A DNA stretch of 64,000 bases from positions 1,302,001 through 1,366,000 of the forward strand of contig NZ_CP039371.1 in NCBI RefSeq assembly GCF_005080685.1, given 5' to 3'. Each line of letters opens with the position of its first letter. Position 1 is the stretch's first letter. The notes beneath the pieces were generated by a model. That model saw only the letters and a list, made by a program, of their open reading frames with translations. It was not told the origin of the DNA and did no database searches. Shown here piece by piece: positions 54,447 to 64,000 of this stretch. Source of the stretch: Pseudomonas putida. GTDB lineage: Bacteria > Pseudomonadota > Gammaproteobacteria > Pseudomonadales > Pseudomonadaceae. A program made the position numbers and the translations under genes.

Positions 54447-56630
54447 TCAGTAGTCGACCCGCCCGGTGTGGTTGTTCAGGGAAATCACCCGGGTCTTGCC
54501 GATGCGATGACGGAAGATCTCGCGCAGGTACTTCACCGCCTTCTTCACGCATTCGCGCGACAGGCGGATATCGTTGATCGACACGAAGCGGCTCTTGTCG
54601 TTGATCAACTCGCGGTACTTCTTCTCGTACATCGGCTTGATTGCATACCAGTTGGTATCGAGGATCTTCGCCGGGTTCTCGAACTCGTTGAGCAGGTCGT
54701 CGATGCGAGCTTCATCGAAGTGCTCGCTGGTGATGAACTCGAGAATGGCGTTGTCCAGGGTGTCATCGAAACGGTAGGGCGTGCGTGCGAAGCAGCGCTT
54801 GATGAACGCCACGATCAGCGTCAGGAAGTCGTCCGACAGGCACGGGCTCTTGGCGATCAGCGTTGTCAGCGAAAGATTCGCCGAGGCGCCGATGACCAGC
54901 GCGTAGCGCTTGAGCGTGGTGTTGGGGAACAGGCTGTTGAGGTGCGTCTTCAACCGGTTCAGGTCCATGTACGACAGCTTGTAATCCTTGGGCAGCGAGA
55001 CGATCGACACCACCGACGAGCAATTCTTGAAGAAATGCAGGTCGTGCAGGGCGGCAGCGTCATAGCCTGAGGCCTTGTACTGCTCCAGGGCTGCGCGGTA
55101 GCGACGCGACTCGATCGGCAGCAAACTGATGCCTTCGATTGCCTGGGTCTGCTTGTTGAAGTGCGGCAGATCGATCGAGCGCAGGAACAGGTCGTCGATG
55201 TCCAGGCGCGGCATCTCCCGCTCGAACACCTTGAACTTGTCCGAACCCTGGGCAGGAATCTCCGGCACCACCGACTCGGCATAGGCGATGGCCACCGGGC
55301 CGGCCAGGCTCATGAACAGGTCGTTGGCATCCAGGCGGATGGTTTCGCCGATATCGATGCCCGCACGCCGGAAGTAGTTCTGGTCGTAGTCGGTGGTTAC
55401 CGCCTGGGCGGTGAGGATGTTGAAGATTTGCTGGGAAATGTACTGGTTGGCGTGCTTTTCCATGGCGTTGACGTCGATGTTATGGATCGTGCCGTCATCG
55501 CTTTCCTCGGCGTAGCGCATGATGTCGTTGGAGATGAGCATCATCGCGTTCCAAGGGCGGATGCGCCCCATGACACTGGCTTCACTGCTGTCTTCATTAT
55601 CGAAGTTGTACGAGAAGTCCCATTCTTCCGAAAGGTATTTGCACAGCAACCGCCCGGCGTTGATGTGCAGCGCTTCGGACATTTCGCTGCGGTGGTCCGA
55701 GGCATTGGGCAGCACGCAGATACCACTGGTGAAGATCGGCTCGAACACGAACGAATGCCCGCTCTTGCCGTCGTTTTCCTCGGCCGGCTTGGTGTCGAAG
55801 GTCTTGTTCATGTAGGAATACTGCTGGGCCAGGCCGAATTCCGAGGCCATGCGCGAGCCGGTACCGCCGCCGGCACTGAAAATGTAGAAGTACAGGCGCG
55901 ACTGGTTGGCCTTGATGCCGCAGGAGTCAATCAGGTACGAGTGGATCAGCTTCCAGTCGCTGCTGGAAAAGCGCTGGGTGTCCTTGTTGAGGATGATCTT
56001 GGCCAGGTACTGGCCGAGGATCGGCGCGTTACCGGCACCGCCGGCGTGCACCTCGGACAGGTCCATGATCTTCATCTTGCTGTAGTCGCGCAGGAAACCG
56101 CCGCGCTCACCCTTGCGCGAGAAACGGATGCGCCCGGCAATGTCCTTGTCCAGGTCGCCTAGCATCACCAGCGGTTCCACCAGGAACACCGGTTTGGCCG
56201 CCTTGTTCTGTACCAAACGCAGGTTCTGTCGGATCCAGCGCGCCGGGCTGTAGCCGGATTCGGCGCGGTTGCGGTCCTCGTTGTTGAACTCGTTGAGGAA
56301 GAAGGTGCGGGCGTTGTAGACCAGCTCGGCCACGTCCAGGGCGATGTTCGACCCGCAGCGGCCGAGGCCGATCAGGCATACCGAAGGGAACTGCTGTTCC
56401 AGTCGCAGCTGGTTTTCGTCCTCGATGTGCAGGTTCTGCGGGAACACCAGGTCGCGCAGGCCGTCGAGGTTGTCGAGGATGCGCTGGATATCCTGTTCGG
56501 TGAAGTACAGATACTGGCCAGGCTGGGTGGCACGTACCGGAAATGGGTCAGCAACGGCGCCGGCATTCGGCGAGGTGAACGCAATCGTCGACTCGGAGAG
56601 CGCATTGGCAGAAATGTTCTTAGAGGTCAT
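54447..56630 (-). CDS. Large solitary tubulin/FtsZ-like GTPase
   Basis: 727 residues, of which roughly 80-450 carry the tubulin/FtsZ GTPase pattern. I see GLGRCGSN at 88-95 (T1-like, GxGxxGxN), AGGAGN at 196-201 (T2/T3-like), and the tubulin signature GGGTGS at 254-259. SND at 367-369 and NIDVNAM from 384 resemble the region up to the catalytic T7 loop (NVDxxD/E); there the third position after Asp386 is Ala, with Glu two later. The C-terminal 270 residues are unlike FtsZ. The length is about twice FtsZ. It sits alone, divergent from the next gene; start ATG 56630 preferred over ATG 56675. It is reminiscent of the FtsZ-like families proposed to act in membrane remodelling, but I cannot place it. 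Confidence 0.75.
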   Translation of the reverse strand: MTSKNISANALSESTIAFTSPNAGAVADPFPVRATQPGQYLYFTEQDIQRILDNLDGLRDLVFPQNLHIEDENQLRLEQQFPSVCLIGLGRCGSNIALDVAELVYNARTFFLNEFNNEDRNRAESGYSPARWIRQNLRLVQNKAAKPVFLVEPLVMLGDLDKDIAGRIRFSRKGERGGFLRDYSKMKIMDLSEVHAGGAGNAPILGQYLAKIILNKDTQRFSSSDWKLIHSYLIDSCGIKANQSRLYFYIFSAGGGTGSRMASEFGLAQQYSYMNKTFDTKPAEENDGKSGHSFVFEPIFTSGICVLPNASDHRSEMSEALHINAGRLLCKYLSEEWDFSYNFDNEDSSEASVMGRIRPWNAMMLISNDIMRYAEESDDGTIHNIDVNAMEKHANQYISQQIFNILTAQAVTTDYDQNYFRRAGIDIGETIRLDANDLFMSLAGPVAIAYAESVVPEIPAQGSDKFKVFEREMPRLDIDDLFLRSIDLPHFNKQTQAIEGISLLPIESRRYRAALEQYKASGYDAAALHDLHFFKNCSSVVSIVSLPKDYKLSYMDLNRLKTHLNSLFPNTTLKRYALVIGASANLSLTTLIAKSPCLSDDFLTLIVAFIKRCFARTPYRFDDTLDNAILEFITSEHFDEARIDDLLNEFENPAKILDTNWYAIKPMYEKKYRELINDKSRFVSINDIRLSRECVKKAVKYLREIFRHRIGKTRVISLNNHTGRVDY

Positions 56631-56826
56631 AGTGCGCCATTTGCCTGGGTGGTTGGCTGTTGGACGGGATGTCATCTGGCCATCATTGGTAACGGGGCGA
56701 CTTTATCAGTGCGCCTTTCACGGATGCGATAGGGGTTTGCCTGACTTCTTCTAAGTCTGTTTCCATCGCACCGGCATTGCATCGTCAAAAAACCGCGCTT
56801 CTTTAATCTTCTCTCTGGAGTCGTTC

Positions 56827-57714
56827 ATGAGTACTGCATTGCCTTCGCTGGGGTTCGCTGGAATCGGCCTGATGGGCCTGCCGATGTGCCGGCGGCTGCT
56901 GGCGGCCGGTTACCCGCTCACCGTGTGGAACCGCAGCCCGCACAAATGCGCCGAGCTGGTGCAAGCCGGCGCACGCCTGGCCAGCAACCCGGCCGAACTG
57001 TGCCGTGACAGCGACATGGTATTGCTGTGCCTGGCGGATACGGCGGTGGTGCGGGACGTGGTGTTCGGTGAGCAGGGCATTGCCCAGGGCGGACGCAGCG
57101 GGCAGTTGCTGATCGATCTTTCCAGCCTGGAGCCTACCGCCACCCGTGAAATGGCCGCGGCGTTGGCCGCTCAGTGCGGCATCGCCTGGCTGGATGCGCC
57201 GGTGTCGGGCGGCACACCTGGGGCCGAAGCCGGCAGCCTGGCGATCATGGTCGGTGGCGAGGCTGGCGACCTTGCCCGGGCCCGCCCGGTACTGCAGGTG
57301 CTGGGGCAGCGCGTGACGCACATGGGCGCAGTGGGGGCGGGGCAGGTGACCAAGGCCTGCAACCAGATGATCGTGGCCTGCAACGCGCTGGTTATCGCCG
57401 AGGTGGTGGCGCTGGCGGAACGCTCAGGGGTGGATGCGAGCCTGCTCGCCGAGGCGTTGGCCGGTGGTTTTGCCGACTCAAAGCCCCTGCAGATACTCGC
57501 GCCGCAGATGGCCGAGAGCCGCTTCGAGCCGATCAAGTGGCATGTGCGCACACTGCTAAAGGACCTTGATGGCGCCGTGAAATATTCCCGGGAGCAAGGC
57601 TCGGCGACGCCGATCAGTGGCCTTGCCGCACAACTGATGCGCCTGCACGGTAGCCAGGGTTATCTGGAAAAAGACCCGGCGACTCTGGTGGCGCTTTATC
57701 GCGACCCGCAATGA
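56827..57714 (+). CDS. NAD(P)-dependent 3-hydroxyisobutyrate-dehydrogenase-family oxidoreductase
   Basis: 295 residues of the beta-hydroxyacid dehydrogenase family (GarR, GlxR, MmsB). The dinucleotide motif is GFAGIGLMGLPM at residues 9-20, followed by LTVWNRSP, an Arg signature that suggests NADP. The substrate loop is DAPVSGGTPGAEAGSL, and the catalytic Lys is in GQVTKACNQM. The exact substrate is open. Its last 101 bases overlap the end of the convergent GGDEF-EAL gene. Confidence 0.88.
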   Translation: MSTALPSLGFAGIGLMGLPMCRRLLAAGYPLTVWNRSPHKCAELVQAGARLASNPAELCRDSDMVLLCLADTAVVRDVVFGEQGIAQGGRSGQLLIDLSSLEPTATREMAAALAAQCGIAWLDAPVSGGTPGAEAGSLAIMVGGEAGDLARARPVLQVLGQRVTHMGAVGAGQVTKACNQMIVACNALVIAEVVALAERSGVDASLLAEALAGGFADSKPLQILAPQMAESRFEPIKWHVRTLLKDLDGAVKYSREQGSATPISGLAAQLMRLHGSQGYLEKDPATLVALYRDPQ

Positions 57715-59878
57715 ACGAAGTTTGGTTGCGCTCCAGCGACTCGAGAATCGGCCGTAGCTCGGCGAACGGCAGTGGTCGGCTCAGCAGGTAGCCTTGCAGG
57801 TAGTCACAGCCGTGATCGGCGAGAAACGCGTGCTGCTCGATCGTCTCGATCCCTTCGCTGATCACCTTCAGGTGCAGGGTATGGGCCATGATGATGATAG
57901 CCTGGATGATCTCGCGGTCCTTCTGGTTGTCGGGTACGTCCTGCAGGAACGACCGATCGATCTTCAGTACGTCCAGTGGCAGGCGTTTGAGGTAGGCCAG
58001 TGACGAGTAACCGGTGCCGAAATCGTCGATCGACAGCGCCACGCCCAGGGTGCGGATACGCTTGAGCAAGTTGATCGTGCGCGCGATGTCGCCCATCAAA
58101 GCGTTTTCCGTGACCTCCAGTTCCAGATGCTGGGCGCCGAGGCCCGCGTGACGCAGCGCCATCTGGACTTCGCTGACCAATGCGTCGCGGCCCAGGGTCA
58201 GCGCCGAGCAATTTACCGTGACCTTGAGGTCGGTGTAGCCGTGGTGTACCAAGCGGGCCAGATCCTCGCAGGCGCGACGCAGCACCCAGAGGTCGAGGTC
58301 GGCGATAAGGCCATTGGCCTCGGCGATGCAGATGAACCGGTCGGGGCTCAGCATTCCATGTTGCGGGTGTTGCCAGCGCACCAGCGCCTCGAGCTTGGCC
58401 ACCTGGCCAGTGGCTGCGTTATAGATTGGCTGGTAGTGCACGCACAGGCCACGCTCCTCGAGTAGCGCGACGCGTAGTTCCTCTTCCAGTTGCAGCTCCA
58501 GGGTGGCGCGGCTGCGCAGGCCGTTGTCGAAGAAGTTCAGGCTGTTGCGCCCAGCGCCCTTGGATTGGTAGAGCGCCAGGTCTGCATGCTTGAGTAGCTC
58601 GTTGGCGGTAACGCCATCTTCCGGGTAGACGCTGATGCCGATGCTGGTGGTCATCACCATGCGCCGGCCGCCCAGTTCGATGGGGTCCTTCATTCGCTGC
58701 ATGATGCGTTGCGCCAGATGACGGGCTTCGTCTCGACTCTTGAGGCTGGTGACCACGCAGAACTCGTCGCCACCCAGGCGTGCCACCAGGTCCTGGCTAC
58801 GCGTGGCCGCCTGGATGTGGTCGGCGATCACCTTGAGCAGTTCGTCTCCGGCTGCGTGGCCGAGGCTGTCGTTGATGCGCTTGAAGTGATCGATGTCGAG
58901 AAACATCACGGCCATGCGATGGCCGTCGACGGACTGTTCGGCGAGACGCTCGGCGAACACCTGGTTGAACCCGCGGCGGTTCAGCAGGTTGGTCAGGGCA
59001 TCGTAGTGGGCGGCTTGCTGCAATTGGGCGCGGGCCAGGTCCAGCTGGTTGAGCAGCGTGTTTACCCGGCGCAGGTCGTGTTCCTTACTTTGCAGCTTCT
59101 TGTCGGCCAACGCCGCGCTGAGGCTGCTGGCGCTGATCAGCAAGGCGATGACGGCGATGGTCAAGCCCAACTGCACGCGGTTGTCGCCTGAAACCAGGCT
59201 GAGCGGGGTGTCATCCGGCAGTACCAGGGTCATGGCCGACATGCCGGTGAAGTGGGTGGCGACGATGCCGCAGGCCATCAGCACGCTGGCACCGAGTCTG
59301 AGCGACAGGTGCTTGCTGCCGCTGCCTTTGCTCAGGCCATGCGCCAGCAGCAGCGCGGCAAGGCTGGTGAGGATGGCGATGGTGACGCAGACGAGCAGCA
59401 GGCCGCTCTGGTAGTACTGGTGGGCGCCGGTTTGCAGCGCAGCCATGCCGACGAAGTGCATGGACACGATACCCAGGCCGATGAGCACCGCACCTTGGAG
59501 GTAATGGCGTGGCCGCATGTGCTGGCGGTCCAGGCTGCTCATCGCAAGCCAGGCGGCGACCAGCGCGATCAGCAGGGAAAGGCCGGTCAGCGAGACGTCG
59601 TAATGGATTTCCAGCGGTGCCTGGAAGGCCAGCATGCTGATGAAATGCATGGCCCAGATGCCACCGGCCAGGCAGCAGGCGCCCAATAGCCGCCAGCGGC
59701 GATGGGCCATGGGGTCTTCGCCGTGGGAGAGACGTTCGACCATGTCGAGGGTCGCGAAGCAGGCCGCGATGGCCACGCCGAAAGCCACGACCAGGAGCAC
59801 CGGTTCGTGGCGGCAATCGAGGATCAGCCGACCGCTGGCCGGGAGTTCAGTGAACAGGTGCAGCCCCAGCCATTCCAT
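57614..59878 (-). CDS. MHYT-GGDEF-EAL c-di-GMP enzyme
   Basis: 754 residues. An N-terminal seven-helix MHYT sensor domain (MHFISM, MHFVGMAAL, THFTGMSAM motifs at residues 90-220) is followed by a GGDEF domain (RLGGDEFCVV near 370) and an EAL domain (KLEALVRWQHP near 490, DDFGTGYSSLAYL near 630). Both catalytic motifs are intact, so the protein may make and degrade cyclic di-GMP. MHYT domains may sense oxygen, CO or NO through metal. The last 33 codons overlap the end of the convergent dehydrogenase gene. Confidence 0.92.
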   Translation of the reverse strand: MEWLGLHLFTELPASGRLILDCRHEPVLLVVAFGVAIAACFATLDMVERLSHGEDPMAHRRWRLLGACCLAGGIWAMHFISMLAFQAPLEIHYDVSLTGLSLLIALVAAWLAMSSLDRQHMRPRHYLQGAVLIGLGIVSMHFVGMAALQTGAHQYYQSGLLLVCVTIAILTSLAALLLAHGLSKGSGSKHLSLRLGASVLMACGIVATHFTGMSAMTLVLPDDTPLSLVSGDNRVQLGLTIAVIALLISASSLSAALADKKLQSKEHDLRRVNTLLNQLDLARAQLQQAAHYDALTNLLNRRGFNQVFAERLAEQSVDGHRMAVMFLDIDHFKRINDSLGHAAGDELLKVIADHIQAATRSQDLVARLGGDEFCVVTSLKSRDEARHLAQRIMQRMKDPIELGGRRMVMTTSIGISVYPEDGVTANELLKHADLALYQSKGAGRNSLNFFDNGLRSRATLELQLEEELRVALLEERGLCVHYQPIYNAATGQVAKLEALVRWQHPQHGMLSPDRFICIAEANGLIADLDLWVLRRACEDLARLVHHGYTDLKVTVNCSALTLGRDALVSEVQMALRHAGLGAQHLELEVTENALMGDIARTINLLKRIRTLGVALSIDDFGTGYSSLAYLKRLPLDVLKIDRSFLQDVPDNQKDREIIQAIIIMAHTLHLKVISEGIETIEQHAFLADHGCDYLQGYLLSRPLPFAELRPILESLERNQTSFIAGRDKAPPESPGLFPDNPGYRAGASVVRQGH

Positions 59879-60054
59879 TGGTTGCCTCTTCGTCGCGGAT
59901 GCATGACGGTTGCAGAAGCAGTATAGAAAGGCTGGCCTGACCTCGACACACTAATGGCACATTGCTTTATGGTATTTGGTTATTGATATGCTATTCAAGC
60001 GTTCTAACCAAGCCGTGCCCCCATGCCCCGTGCCTGGGAATGGAGGCAGGGACC

Positions 60055-62901
60055 TCAGCCTGCGACCAGCACGCGAATCGCCTCCAGGCGCAGCGCGGCC
60101 TTTTCCAACATCGCCAGGCCCTCTTCGCGCTGCTTGCGCAGGGCGTCGATTTCGCTGTCGCGCACGCTCGGGTTGACTGCCTTGAGCGCCGTCAGGCGCG
60201 CCAGTTCTTCGTCGGCTTCGGCGGCCAGGCGGCGCTGGGCTTCGGCGACGCGCTCGACATGGGTCGGCATGATCTTCGCCTCACCGCCGCTGATGCGCTT
60301 GGCCAATACGTCGCGCTGGGCTTGGACGAACTTGTTGGCACTGGCCCGCGGTACGCTTTCGAGTTGATCGTTGAGCGTTTCGAAGGCCACTCGCGAAGCG
60401 AGGTCATTGCCGTTGGCGTCGAGCAGGCAGCGCAGCGCGGCAGGCGGCAGGTAACGGCCCAACTGCAGGCTGCGCGGCGCCACCACCTCGCTGACGAACA
60501 GCAGTTCGAGCAGCACGGTGCCGGGCTTGAGGGCTTTGTTCTTGATCAGCGCCACCGCGGTGTTGCCCATCGAGCCGGACAGCACCAAGTCCATGCCGCC
60601 CTGCACCATCGGGTGCTCCCAGGTCAGGAATTGCATGTCTTCGCGCGACAGGGCCTGGCCACGGTCGTAGGTGATGGTCACGCCTTCGTCGTCGCCCAGG
60701 GGGAAGCTGGCATCGAGCATCTTCTCGCTTGGCTTGAGGATCAGGGCGTTTTCCGAGTGGTCTTCGCTGTCGATACCGAAGGCGTCGAACAAGGTTTCCA
60801 TGTAGATCGGCAGGGCGAACTGATCGTCCTGCTCGAGGATCGCCTCGACCAATGCCTGGCCTTCACCGGCGCCACCGGAGTTGAGCTCCAGCAGGCGGTC
60901 GCGACCGCTGTGCAGTTCGGCTTCCAGGCGTTCGCGCTCGCCGCGGGCTTGCGCAACGAGGGCGTCCCAGGCCTTGCCGTCACCGCCTTCGAGCATCGGC
61001 AGCAGGCGCGGGCCGAACTGATGTTGCAGGGCGTTGCCGGTCGGGCAGGTATTGAGGAAGGCGTTGAGGCCTTGGTGGTACCACTGGAACAGGCGCTCCT
61101 GCGGGCTGTCCTGCAGGTAGGGCACGTGCAGTTCGATGGTGTGCTTCTGGCCGATGCGGTCGAGGCGGCCGATACGCTGCTCGAGCAGGTCGGGGTGGGC
61201 CGGCAGGTCGAACATCACCAGGTGATGGGCGAACTGGAAGTTGCGGCCTTCACTGCCGATTTCCGAGCAGATCAGCACCTGGGCGCCAAACTCCTCGTCG
61301 GCGAAGTAGGCGGCAGCGCGGTCGCGCTCAAGGATGCTCATGCCTTCGTGGAAGACCGTGGCGGGGATGCCCGAACGTACGCGCAGGGCGTCCTCGAGGT
61401 CCATCGCGGTCTCGGCGTGGGCGCAGATCACCAGGACCTTGGTGCGCTTGAGCATCTTCAGGGTGTCGATCAGCCAGTCGACGCGTGGGTCGAAACGCCA
61501 CCAGCGCTCTTCGTCGCTGCTCTCGCCCTGGGCCTGGAAGGCAACTTCCGGGTACAGCTCGGCATGCTCGCCGGCAGGCAGGTCGCGATACGCCTCTGGA
61601 TTGGCCAGCGGGTAGGGGTGCAGGTTGCGCTCCGGGAAGCCCTGGACCGCCGCGCGGGTGTTGCGGAACAGTACGCGGCCGGTGCCATGGCGGTCGAGCA
61701 GTTCACGGACCAGGCGGGCACTGGCCTGGCTGTCGCCGTCGCTGACCGCAGCCAGCAGGGCCTCGCCTTCGGCGCCCAGGAAGCCCTGGATGGTCGCGTG
61801 CGCGGTGGGTGACAGGCGGCCCTCGTCGAGCAGCTCCTGCACGGCTTCTGCCACCGGGCGATAGTGCTCGCTCTCGGCGCGGAATGCCGCCAGGTCGTGG
61901 AAGCGGTTGGGGTCGAGCAGGCGCAGGCGAGCGAAGTGGCTGTCCTGTCCGAGCTGCTCGGGGGTGGCGGTGAGCAGCAGCACGCCAGGGATGACCTCGG
62001 CCAGTTGCTCGACCAGGGCGTATTCGGCGCTGGCTTGCTCCTCGTGCCATACCAGGTGGTGGGCTTCGTCGACCACCATCAAGTCCCAGCCAGCGGCGAA
62101 CAGTGCGTCCTGGGCCTTGTCGTCGTCGACCAGCCATTCCAGGGCGACCAGGGCCAGCTGGGCATCCTCGAACGGGTTGCTGGCATCGCTCTCGATGAAA
62201 CGTTCGGCATCGAACAGCGCAACCTGCAGGTTGAAGCGCCGGCGCATTTCCACCAGCCACTGGTGCTGGAGGTTTTCCGGTACCAGGATCAACACGCGGC
62301 TGGCGCGGCCAGAGAGCAACTGGCGGTGAATCACCAGGCCGGCCTCGATGGTCTTGCCCAGGCCCACTTCGTCGGCCAGCAGCACCCGCGGCGCGCTACG
62401 GTCGGCAACTTCACGGGCGATGTGCAGCTGGTGCGCGATCGGTTGCGCACGGCAACCGCCCAGGCCCCACAGCGACGACTGCATCTGCGTGCTGGTATGG
62501 TGCAGGGTGTTGTAGCGCAGCGAGAACCAGGACAGCGGGTCGATCTGCCCGGCGAACAGGCGATCGCTGGCCAGACGGAACTGAATGAAGTTCGACAGCT
62601 GGGTTTCGGGCAGCGTGCGTGGCTGGTTCTGGCCATCGAGGCCGTGGTAGACCATCAGGCCGTCGATATCCTCGACTTCGCGCACGGTCAGCTTCCAGCC
62701 TTCGAAGTGAGTGATCTGGTCACCTGGCGAGAAACGCACGCGGGTCAGCGGCGCATTGCGCAGGGAGTACTGGCGGGTGTCGCCCGTGGCTGGGTACAGC
62801 ACGGTCAGCAAGCGGCCATCCTGGGCCAGGATGGTACCCAGGCCGAGCTCGGCTTCACTGTCGCTGATCCAGCGTTGCCCCGGTTGATACTGCTGCGCCA
62901 T
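60055..62901 (-). CDS. rapA: RNA polymerase-associated ATPase RapA
   Basis: 948-residue Swi2/Snf2-type ATPase that binds core RNA polymerase and promotes its recycling. Walker [14 protein letters not shown] lies near residue 175, box II DEAHH near 280, and the helicase C-terminal motif [10 protein letters not shown] near 600. N-terminal Tudor-like domains start [20 protein letters not shown], as in HepA/RapA. Length matches. Monocistronic in this layout. Confidence 0.96.
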   Translation of the reverse strand: MAQQYQPGQRWISDSEAELGLGTILAQDGRLLTVLYPATGDTRQYSLRNAPLTRVRFSPGDQITHFEGWKLTVREVEDIDGLMVYHGLDGQNQPRTLPETQLSNFIQFRLASDRLFAGQIDPLSWFSLRYNTLHHTSTQMQSSLWGLGGCRAQPIAHQLHIAREVADRSAPRVLLADEVGLGKTIEAGLVIHRQLLSGRASRVLILVPENLQHQWLVEMRRRFNLQVALFDAERFIESDASNPFEDAQLALVALEWLVDDDKAQDALFAAGWDLMVVDEAHHLVWHEEQASAEYALVEQLAEVIPGVLLLTATPEQLGQDSHFARLRLLDPNRFHDLAAFRAESEHYRPVAEAVQELLDEGRLSPTAHATIQGFLGAEGEALLAAVSDGDSQASARLVRELLDRHGTGRVLFRNTRAAVQGFPERNLHPYPLANPEAYRDLPAGEHAELYPEVAFQAQGESSDEERWWRFDPRVDWLIDTLKMLKRTKVLVICAHAETAMDLEDALRVRSGIPATVFHEGMSILERDRAAAYFADEEFGAQVLICSEIGSEGRNFQFAHHLVMFDLPAHPDLLEQRIGRLDRIGQKHTIELHVPYLQDSPQERLFQWYHQGLNAFLNTCPTGNALQHQFGPRLLPMLEGGDGKAWDALVAQARGERERLEAELHSGRDRLLELNSGGAGEGQALVEAILEQDDQFALPIYMETLFDAFGIDSEDHSENALILKPSEKMLDASFPLGDDEGVTITYDRGQALSREDMQFLTWEHPMVQGGMDLVLSGSMGNTAVALIKNKALKPGTVLLELLFVSEVVAPRSLQLGRYLPPAALRCLLDANGNDLASRVAFETLNDQLESVPRASANKFVQAQRDVLAKRISGGEAKIMPTHVERVAEAQRRLAAEADEELARLTALKAVNPSVRDSEIDALRKQREEGLAMLEKAALRLEAIRVLVAG

Positions 62902-63031
62902 ACTGGCTGAACTCCCGCGATGAAAAAGCCGGCTATGTTAACGGATCGGCCGGGCAGACCAAAGTGGTGAAGACCACAGTCTAGCTGTTTCATTGCGTCA
63001 TATCGTCATGCCATGAGGGCTCAGTACCGCC

Positions 63032-63727
63032 ATGCCGCTCAAGCACCGCTCGCTCAACCTCTGCCTGGGCCTGGGCAGTCTGCTGCTCCTGGCCGGATGC
63101 GAACAGAAGGAATTCGAGACCCTGGCGCCGATCCCGGTCGAGCAATTGGAGGTGCTCGGCGTGCAGACGCCTATAAAGAGTGTGCATTTCCGAGACCGCG
63201 ACGGTGAGGCGGTGCTGGTGCTGAGCCGCGTCGACGGCCAGGCCGTCGACGGGCAGACCGAGCAGGAAGTCGACAAGGTGGTGCTCAAGGCCACGCTCTA
63301 TGGGCGCAGCTCCGGCAACGATGCCTTCAAGGCGCGCTGGCAGGTCGAGCAGGAAACCACCTGCGCGGGCCTGGATCTGGACGTCGACTTCTACAGCGAC
63401 GTCAGCGACGTGACCGATCTCAACAAGGACGGCGTGGCCGAGGTCACCGTGGCCAGCCACGCGTTCTGTGGCGGCGGCATCGACCCGCACGACATCGCCA
63501 TCGAACTGCGCGAAGGCCAGGCTGCCTATACCATCACCGGCCAGTCGTTGATCACCCCGGCCGGCGAAGAGCCGATCGGCGGCGATCGCGAAGACAGCGC
63601 CTCGCTGAAGCAGGCTCCGCAGTATGTGCGCGATCACATGGACGAGGTCTGGCAGCAGGTCTACAAGCGTCCGTGGAGCGAGGCCAGCCCGGCCCCGGAC
63701 GACGACCCCGACGACGAAGCCGAGTAG
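63032..63727 (+). CDS. Hypothetical lipoprotein
   Basis: 231 residues with a lipoprotein signal (LLLLAGCEQKEF, Cys near residue 23). The body is rich in Asp, Glu and Val and contains a DLNKDGVAEVTV segment that looks like an FG-GAP/EF-hand-type calcium loop, then two Cys (TTCAGLDL and HAFCGGGI) that could pair. The tail is very acidic (DDDPDDEAE). It lies divergent from rapA. I do not recognise a characterised family. Confidence 0.7.
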   Translation: MPLKHRSLNLCLGLGSLLLLAGCEQKEFETLAPIPVEQLEVLGVQTPIKSVHFRDRDGEAVLVLSRVDGQAVDGQTEQEVDKVVLKATLYGRSSGNDAFKARWQVEQETTCAGLDLDVDFYSDVSDVTDLNKDGVAEVTVASHAFCGGGIDPHDIAIELREGQAAYTITGQSLITPAGEEPIGGDREDSASLKQAPQYVRDHMDEVWQQVYKRPWSEASPAPDDDPDDEAE

Positions 63728-63827
63728 TTGCAAGTCAGCATGGGCGTGTGACCGCCCGCACATCCTCGTTCGCTCATGCTCAAGGCGAATGTGGGCCGGC
63801 CGACACAGTAGGCACAGGAGAACCATC

Positions 63828-64000
63828 ATGCTGCCGCCGATCATCCCGCTCAGTGCCGTGCCCGTTACCTCTCAGCAAGATCCGGTCAAGCCCACCCCGG
63901 ATATCAAGCCGGTAGTGCCTGCGCAGCCGTCCTCGGGTGAAACCGCCATCGACCTGAAACACCAGCGCGACCCGCAGGAGCAGGCCCTGCTGCTGCGCGA
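63828..64000 (+). CDS. Hypothetical protein, cut by the right edge
   Basis: Begins MLPPIIPLSAVPVTSQQDP after a CAGGAG seven bases upstream; 57 residues are visible before the window ends. The visible part is rich in Pro and Gln with no signal peptide of the usual kind. Nothing more can be said about its function. Confidence 0.6.
   Translation, partial: MLPPIIPLSAVPVTSQQDPVKPTPDIKPVVPAQPSSGETAIDLKHQRDPQEQALLLR

Noticed and set aside
59962..61812. 616-residue plus-strand open frame opposite rapA
   Set aside because: Antisense shadow of RapA with typical composition.

Overview
The window reads as a chromosomal segment of a Pseudomonas of the P. putida group. The DNA is GC-rich and densely coded. 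The gene order (argF, bfr/bfd, pyrC-rnt, motY, argG, nth-rnf, metG-apbC, dcd, the ligase-associated repair genes, livKHMGF, rapA) and the inverted REP sequences fit that group. I saw no rRNA, tRNA, CRISPR array, prophage, transposase or plasmid function. Most genes are core metabolism, redox, transport or DNA repair. Species assignment is from memory of gene order and protein style, not from a search.

Layout. 1-9.6 kb: argF (cut by the window edge), a molybdopterin oxidoreductase, grxD, bfr and bfd, a 2-Cys peroxiredoxin, pyrC-rnt, a MotY-like flagellar protein and argG. Both arginine genes carry sequences like the Pseudomonas ArgR operator (TGTCGC-N8-AA half-sites) at their promoters. 9.6-10.4 kb: an 800-bp imperfect palindrome without a gene; a second copy lies at 43.8-44.6 kb. 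10.4-19.2 kb: a membrane protein, a RocA/BvgA-type response regulator, nth, a reduced Rnf-like cluster (E, G, D and a frameshifted A; no B or C), metG, apbC and a cold-shock gene. 19.5-27.5 kb: dcd, a small proline-rich protein, then the ligase-associated DNA repair set (exonuclease, ATP-dependent ligase, helicase, PdeM) with an M14-type hydrolase inserted. 27.5-35.4 kb: a nested inverted repeat, a penicillin-acylase-like lipoprotein, a small SEC-C/YchJ/LEA14-like cluster, two tandem OmpA/TSP3 lipoproteins, DUF1145, a collagen-like secreted protein and a CopD-like membrane protein. 35.5-43.8 kb: dinG, an agarase-like hydrolase, a beta-lactamase-fold esterase, an OmpA protein with a histone-H1-like Lys/Ala tail, pdxH and a glycine-zipper lipoprotein. 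44.6-53.6 kb: nhaA, an FAD-dependent dehydrogenase, a COG3650-type lipoprotein and the complete branched-chain amino acid ABC transporter. 54-64 kb: DUF2288, a large solitary tubulin/FtsZ-like GTPase, a 3-hydroxyisobutyrate-dehydrogenase-family enzyme, an MHYT-GGDEF-EAL protein, rapA and two poorly known proteins.

The strongest candidates for something undescribed are the solitary tubulin-like protein at 54447-56630, and the pair of 800-bp multi-hairpin elements. The elements sit between convergent genes immediately after terminators, and their hairpins differ by compensatory base changes. The Rnf remnant without its iron-sulfur and NADH-binding subunits is third.
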